Positions 61,169 through 64,000 of a stretch of DNA of 64,000 nt are shown one piece after another. The stretch covers positions 35,803-99,802 of the forward strand of contig CAVOWK010000006.1 of the NCBI GenBank assembly GCA_963700045.1, given 5' to 3'. A model generated the notes under the pieces. The model did no database searches. It had not been told where the DNA came from and saw only the letters and a program-made list of their open reading frames with translations. The number at the start of each line of letters is the position of its first letter. The stretch's first letter is position 1. The translations under genes and the position numbers were made by a program. Source of the DNA: RPQJ01 sp963700045 (GTDB taxonomy: Bacteria; Pseudomonadota; Gammaproteobacteria; Steroidobacterales; Steroidobacteraceae).

Positions 61169-62938
61169 TCAGGGCTGGGGCGAGGCGAGACGCTGCTCCG
61201 CCTGTTCGACCATGGCCTGGAAGCGTGCGTCGGAGCGCAGCGTGTCGAGGTCGGGGTCGGACTTGAGCCACTCGAGTTGCTCGCGTCCCGTCCTGCTGCA
61301 ATACGGCCCCAGCATGGCGAGTGCCGTCTCGGTGTCGCCCAGGTTCACGGCCAGGTCGCACGCCAGGTTGTAGCGCATGATCATGTTGTCGGGGTCGATC
61401 AGCACCGCGCGCTTGGCCCATTCCTTCGCGCGATCGCCTTCGCCGAGGTACAGCAGGCAGCTGAACATCGCGGCCATGGCAGAACCGTTGTCGCCATCGA
61501 CCGCGATGATCTTCTCCGCTCGCGCCAGGGTGCGCTGCGCGACCCGCTTTACGTTGGCCTTGTCGCCGAGCGCCGTGTAGCAGGTGATGAGAAGTCCACC
61601 GACCGCGAAGTCCGAGTCCACCAGGTTGGACTGCCTTTCCCAGTACGCCGCGGCCTCGGCGTACCGGCGCAGCATGAAGCTCAGTCGGCCAGCCTCGCGC
61701 AGCACGTCCACCGAATCCGGATCCAGTCGCAGTGCCGTCCTGATTTCCTCCTCGGCCGCGGCGTACTTGCCGTCCGCCGCCAGCACGCCGGCCTTGGCCG
61801 AATGCGCCTCGGCCAGGTTCGCGTCCAACTCGATGGCGCGCGTGGCTGCGGCATCGCCATTGTCCCCTTCCCCCGAGATTCCCAGGCGATAGCGTTGCGT
61901 CGCCGCCAGCAGGGCCCAGGCCTGTGCGTAGTTCGCATCAAGCTCGATCGCACCGCGGCACAGGCGGATCACGGTGTCGTTCTTGCGCACGTCGCTCAGC
62001 ATGCCGCTGGTGTAATGATGCCGGGCCATCAGGTAGAGGTTGTACGCATCGAGATGGGTCGTACCGCGCTGCTCGATGGCCTTCTTTTCTTCCGGCAGCA
62101 GCTTGAGCTTCAGCGCCTTGACGATCGCCTCGGAGATCTCGTCCTGCAGCGCGAAGATGTCGTTCAGGTCGCGGTCGTAGCGCTCGGCCCAGAGGTGATT
62201 GTCGCTCGACGCCTCGATCAGCTGTGCGGTGATGCGGACACGACCGCCGGCGCGGCGCACGCTGCCCTCGAGCACGTGCGTGACCTTCAGTTGCTTCGCG
62301 ACCTGCGGCAGGTCGACGTGCTTGCCCTTGAAAGTGAATGCGGTGTTGCGCGAGACGACGGCCAGCGCGGACACCTTGCTCAGGTCCGTGATGATGTCCT
62401 CGCTGATGCCGTCGCTGAAGTATTCCTGCTCGAGATCGCCGCTCATGTTGGAGAACGGCAGTACGCAGATCGAAACGCGCGGTCTGGCGGGGGCTGAGGG
62501 CGCTGCGGTTCCGGCGGCGGACTGGATCCCCGCGGTCGCCTTGCGCTGGCGCGTGATCATCGAATCGAGTGCGCGCGCGAGATCCTGGAACGCTGCGCTG
62601 CCTGGGTCTTCGTTCCACGTGTCGAAGTCGATGGTGTGGATCGCGCGCACGTCCATCGGCAGGCGGGCGGCATCGAACCGTACCGGCACGAGGACGTTGC
62701 GGTCCGCGGCCTCACGCGCTTCGCCGCGCACCCAGCGGGAGGCTACCGAAGTCGCGGTCCAGACCACGACCACCGCTGCGGCGGCGAGCAGTTCGGCTTC
62801 GATCTGGTCGTCGAACTGCTGCCCGGCGTCGATTTCCGGGTCCCACCACGCCGTCCAGCCGCGGGCTTCGATGGCAGCCACGAGCGGCGCTACGCGGGCC
62901 TTGTCGCTGCGTGCATACGAAATGAAAACGTCAGCCAT
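61169..62938 (-). CDS. TIR domain - TolB-like - TPR protein
   Basis: 589 residues, cytosolic. N-terminal TIR-2 domain (1-130) MADVFISYARSDKARVAPLV with the likely catalytic glutamate in SRWVRGEAREAAD (NADase-type TIRs have Glu in this helix). Next a TolB_amino/FlgO-like region about 150-270 (ICVLPFSNMSGDLEQEYFSD, VTHVLEGSVRRAGGRVRI), then TPR repeats (about 330-580). Architecture is also seen in adenylate-cyclase-linked TPR proteins. May act in defence or in signalling; no defence partner is adjacent. Confidence 0.82.
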   Translation of the reverse strand: MADVFISYARSDKARVAPLVAAIEARGWTAWWDPEIDAGQQFDDQIEAELLAAAAVVVVWTATSVASRWVRGEAREAADRNVLVPVRFDAARLPMDVRAIHTIDFDTWNEDPGSAAFQDLARALDSMITRQRKATAGIQSAAGTAAPSAPARPRVSICVLPFSNMSGDLEQEYFSDGISEDIITDLSKVSALAVVSRNTAFTFKGKHVDLPQVAKQLKVTHVLEGSVRRAGGRVRITAQLIEASSDNHLWAERYDRDLNDIFALQDEISEAIVKALKLKLLPEEKKAIEQRGTTHLDAYNLYLMARHHYTSGMLSDVRKNDTVIRLCRGAIELDANYAQAWALLAATQRYRLGISGEGDNGDAAATRAIELDANLAEAHSAKAGVLAADGKYAAAEEEIRTALRLDPDSVDVLREAGRLSFMLRRYAEAAAYWERQSNLVDSDFAVGGLLITCYTALGDKANVKRVAQRTLARAEKIIAVDGDNGSAMAAMFSCLLYLGEGDRAKEWAKRAVLIDPDNMIMRYNLACDLAVNLGDTETALAMLGPYCSRTGREQLEWLKSDPDLDTLRSDARFQAMVEQAEQRLASPQP

Positions 62939-63014
62939 GCGCCAGTCTTCTCCGGACGGCTCAATCCCTGCGGGCCGCCAGCTTACCGCGGATCGGGTCG
63001 GCGTCGCGCCCGCG

Positions 63015-63947
63015 TCAGGTGACGGCCCTGACGACGTAACCGCCGGATTTCTCGTCCTTCTCCAGCTCGATCAACTTGCGATCGCGGGCTTCCTCGAGCA
63101 GCTGGTTGAAGCTGCGGAAGCCGTGGTAGCTCTCGTTGAACCCGGGGCGCTGGCGCTTCAGCGTCTGCTTGATCATCGAACCCCAGATCTTCTCGTCGGC
63201 TTCGCGTTCGTCGGCCAGTGCCTCGATCGTGGCGAGCACGTGGTCGAACGCTTCCTGCTTCTTCTCGTCTTCGGACTTGGCGCGGGGCGGGGTCTTGCGT
63301 GACGGCTCGGCTGCCGTGGACGGCGCGTCAGCCGCCTCGGCTGCCTGCACGGGTGCAGGCGCCGACGGTGCGGACTGCGCGGCTGGTCTCCCGCCGGCCG
63401 CGGCCTGCTTGCCAGCGGGTGCAGCCGCAGTGCCCGCGGCTGGCTGTTTCTTGCGGCCGCTGCGCTGCTGTTCCTTGCGCACGAGGTCGTCGTAGTAGAT
63501 GAACTCGTCGCAGTTGGCGATCAGCAGGTCGGACGTCGAGCTCTTCACGCCGACGCCGATCACGAGCTTGTTGTTCTCGCGCAGCTTGCTCACCAGCGGC
63601 GAGAAATCGGAATCGCCGCTCACGATCACGAAGGTGTCGACGTGTGACTTGGTGTAGCAGAGGTCGAGTGCGTCGACGACCATGCGGATGTCGGCCGAGT
63701 TCTTGCCCGACATGCGCACGTGCGGGATCTCGATGAGTTCGAACGATGCCTCGTGCATCGGCCCCTTGAACTCCTTGTAGCGCTCCCAGTCGCAGTACGC
63801 TTTCTTGACGACGATGCTGCCCTTCAGCAGCAGGCGCTCGAGCACCTTGCCGATGTCGAACTTGGCGTAGCGCGCGTCGCGCACGCCGAGGGCGACGTTC
63901 TCGAAATCGCAGAACACCGCCATGTTGTTGATCGTGGGTTTGGCCAT
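63015..63947 (-). CDS. NYN domain ribonuclease-like protein with OST-HTH/LOTUS domain
   Basis: 310 residues from ATG 63947 (TTG 63974 would add nine). N-terminal NYN/LabA PIN-like domain: NNMAVFCDFENVALGVRDAR (metal Asp), KNSADIRMVVDALDLC, and VIVSGDSDFSPLVSKLRENN, with conserved aspartates expected for an endonuclease. A low-complexity Ala/Pro linker (about 175-230) leads to an OST-HTH/LOTUS domain (EKIWGSMIKQTLKRQRPGFN, FRSFNQLLEEARDRKLIELE). Probably binds and cuts RNA. The edge of the window is near its start. Confidence 0.88.
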   Translation of the reverse strand: MAKPTINNMAVFCDFENVALGVRDARYAKFDIGKVLERLLLKGSIVVKKAYCDWERYKEFKGPMHEASFELIEIPHVRMSGKNSADIRMVVDALDLCYTKSHVDTFVIVSGDSDFSPLVSKLRENNKLVIGVGVKSSTSDLLIANCDEFIYYDDLVRKEQQRSGRKKQPAAGTAAAPAGKQAAAGGRPAAQSAPSAPAPVQAAEAADAPSTAAEPSRKTPPRAKSEDEKKQEAFDHVLATIEALADEREADEKIWGSMIKQTLKRQRPGFNESYHGFRSFNQLLEEARDRKLIELEKDEKSGGYVVRAVT

Positions 63948-64000
63948 GCGGGTAATCCTATCACCGGGTGGCAACGAGCATCGCAGCCACCAGCATCAGC

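Noticed and set aside
1..64000. CRISPR array or prophage
   Set aside because: No regularly spaced direct repeats, cas genes or phage structural genes were seen; the direct heptads are short and mostly in single arms.

Overview
This 64-kb window is a GC-rich bacterial chromosome segment. Gene order suggests a gammaproteobacterium near the Xanthomonadales/Steroidobacterales/Nevskiales. The main evidence is the divergent LysM-dprA-smg-topA-hemF / def-fmt-rsmB-DUF4390-ntrY-ntrX block, together with hemB, aroE, yrdA, prlC and a one-piece trp operon. That placement is inference from gene content. No rRNA, plasmid or phage backbone is visible.

Layout. 1-3.5 kb: the end of an RND efflux pump, a sulfide:quinone oxidoreductase and a TolC-like channel, all on +. 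3.6-3.8 kb: a long inverted repeat. 3.8-9.4 kb: a minus-strand catabolic cluster (D-aminoacylase, FAD dehydrogenase, bile-acid/sodium-type symporter, class III aminotransferase). 9.4-16.3 kb: a complete trp operon with promoter, WWW leader peptide, attenuator terminator and trpEGDCFBA, almost every junction overlapping. 16.3-31 kb: housekeeping genes (HD phosphohydrolase, xthA, prlC, GIDE-like and LemA proteins, gamma carbonic anhydrase, aroE, hemB, tag, rlmJ), two tandem 'DGSLGCP' secreted proteins and a broken subtilisin-like protease. 30.5-44.3 kb: hemF, topA, smg, dprA, LysM / def, fmt, rsmB, DUF4390 and the NtrY/NtrX two-component pair.

44.3-49.7 kb is an accessory island. It holds a MITE-like element, a DMP19/DUF4375 gene, a SUKH gene, a small membrane protein, a HigBA-like toxin-antitoxin pair with a palindromic operator, a lone gene cassette with an integron attC site, and an IS110/IS1111-type element with a probable bridge-RNA region. 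Next come a DUF4136 lipoprotein, a cytochrome c5, tRNA-Arg(CCG) and an intact IS3-family element with an A8 frameshift signal. 52.8-64 kb holds two signal-transduction modules (a propeller histidine kinase with a LuxR-type regulator; a QseBC-like pair with a DegQ/HtrA protease), a TIR-TolB-TPR protein and a NYN-LOTUS protein.

Three things stand out. First, a family of dispersed intergenic elements is built from G-rich heptads (GGGGTTA/GGGGATA and variants) arranged as facing arms ending in TCGGA. They abut stop codons or promoters and could form G-quadruplexes. Second, seven single-base indels break five otherwise intact genes, including the core genes trpC and hemF; this looks more like residual sequencing error than decay, although the protease also has a nonsense codon. 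Third, NtrX has lost all the recognisable ATPase and sigma-54 contact motifs of its AAA+ domain.
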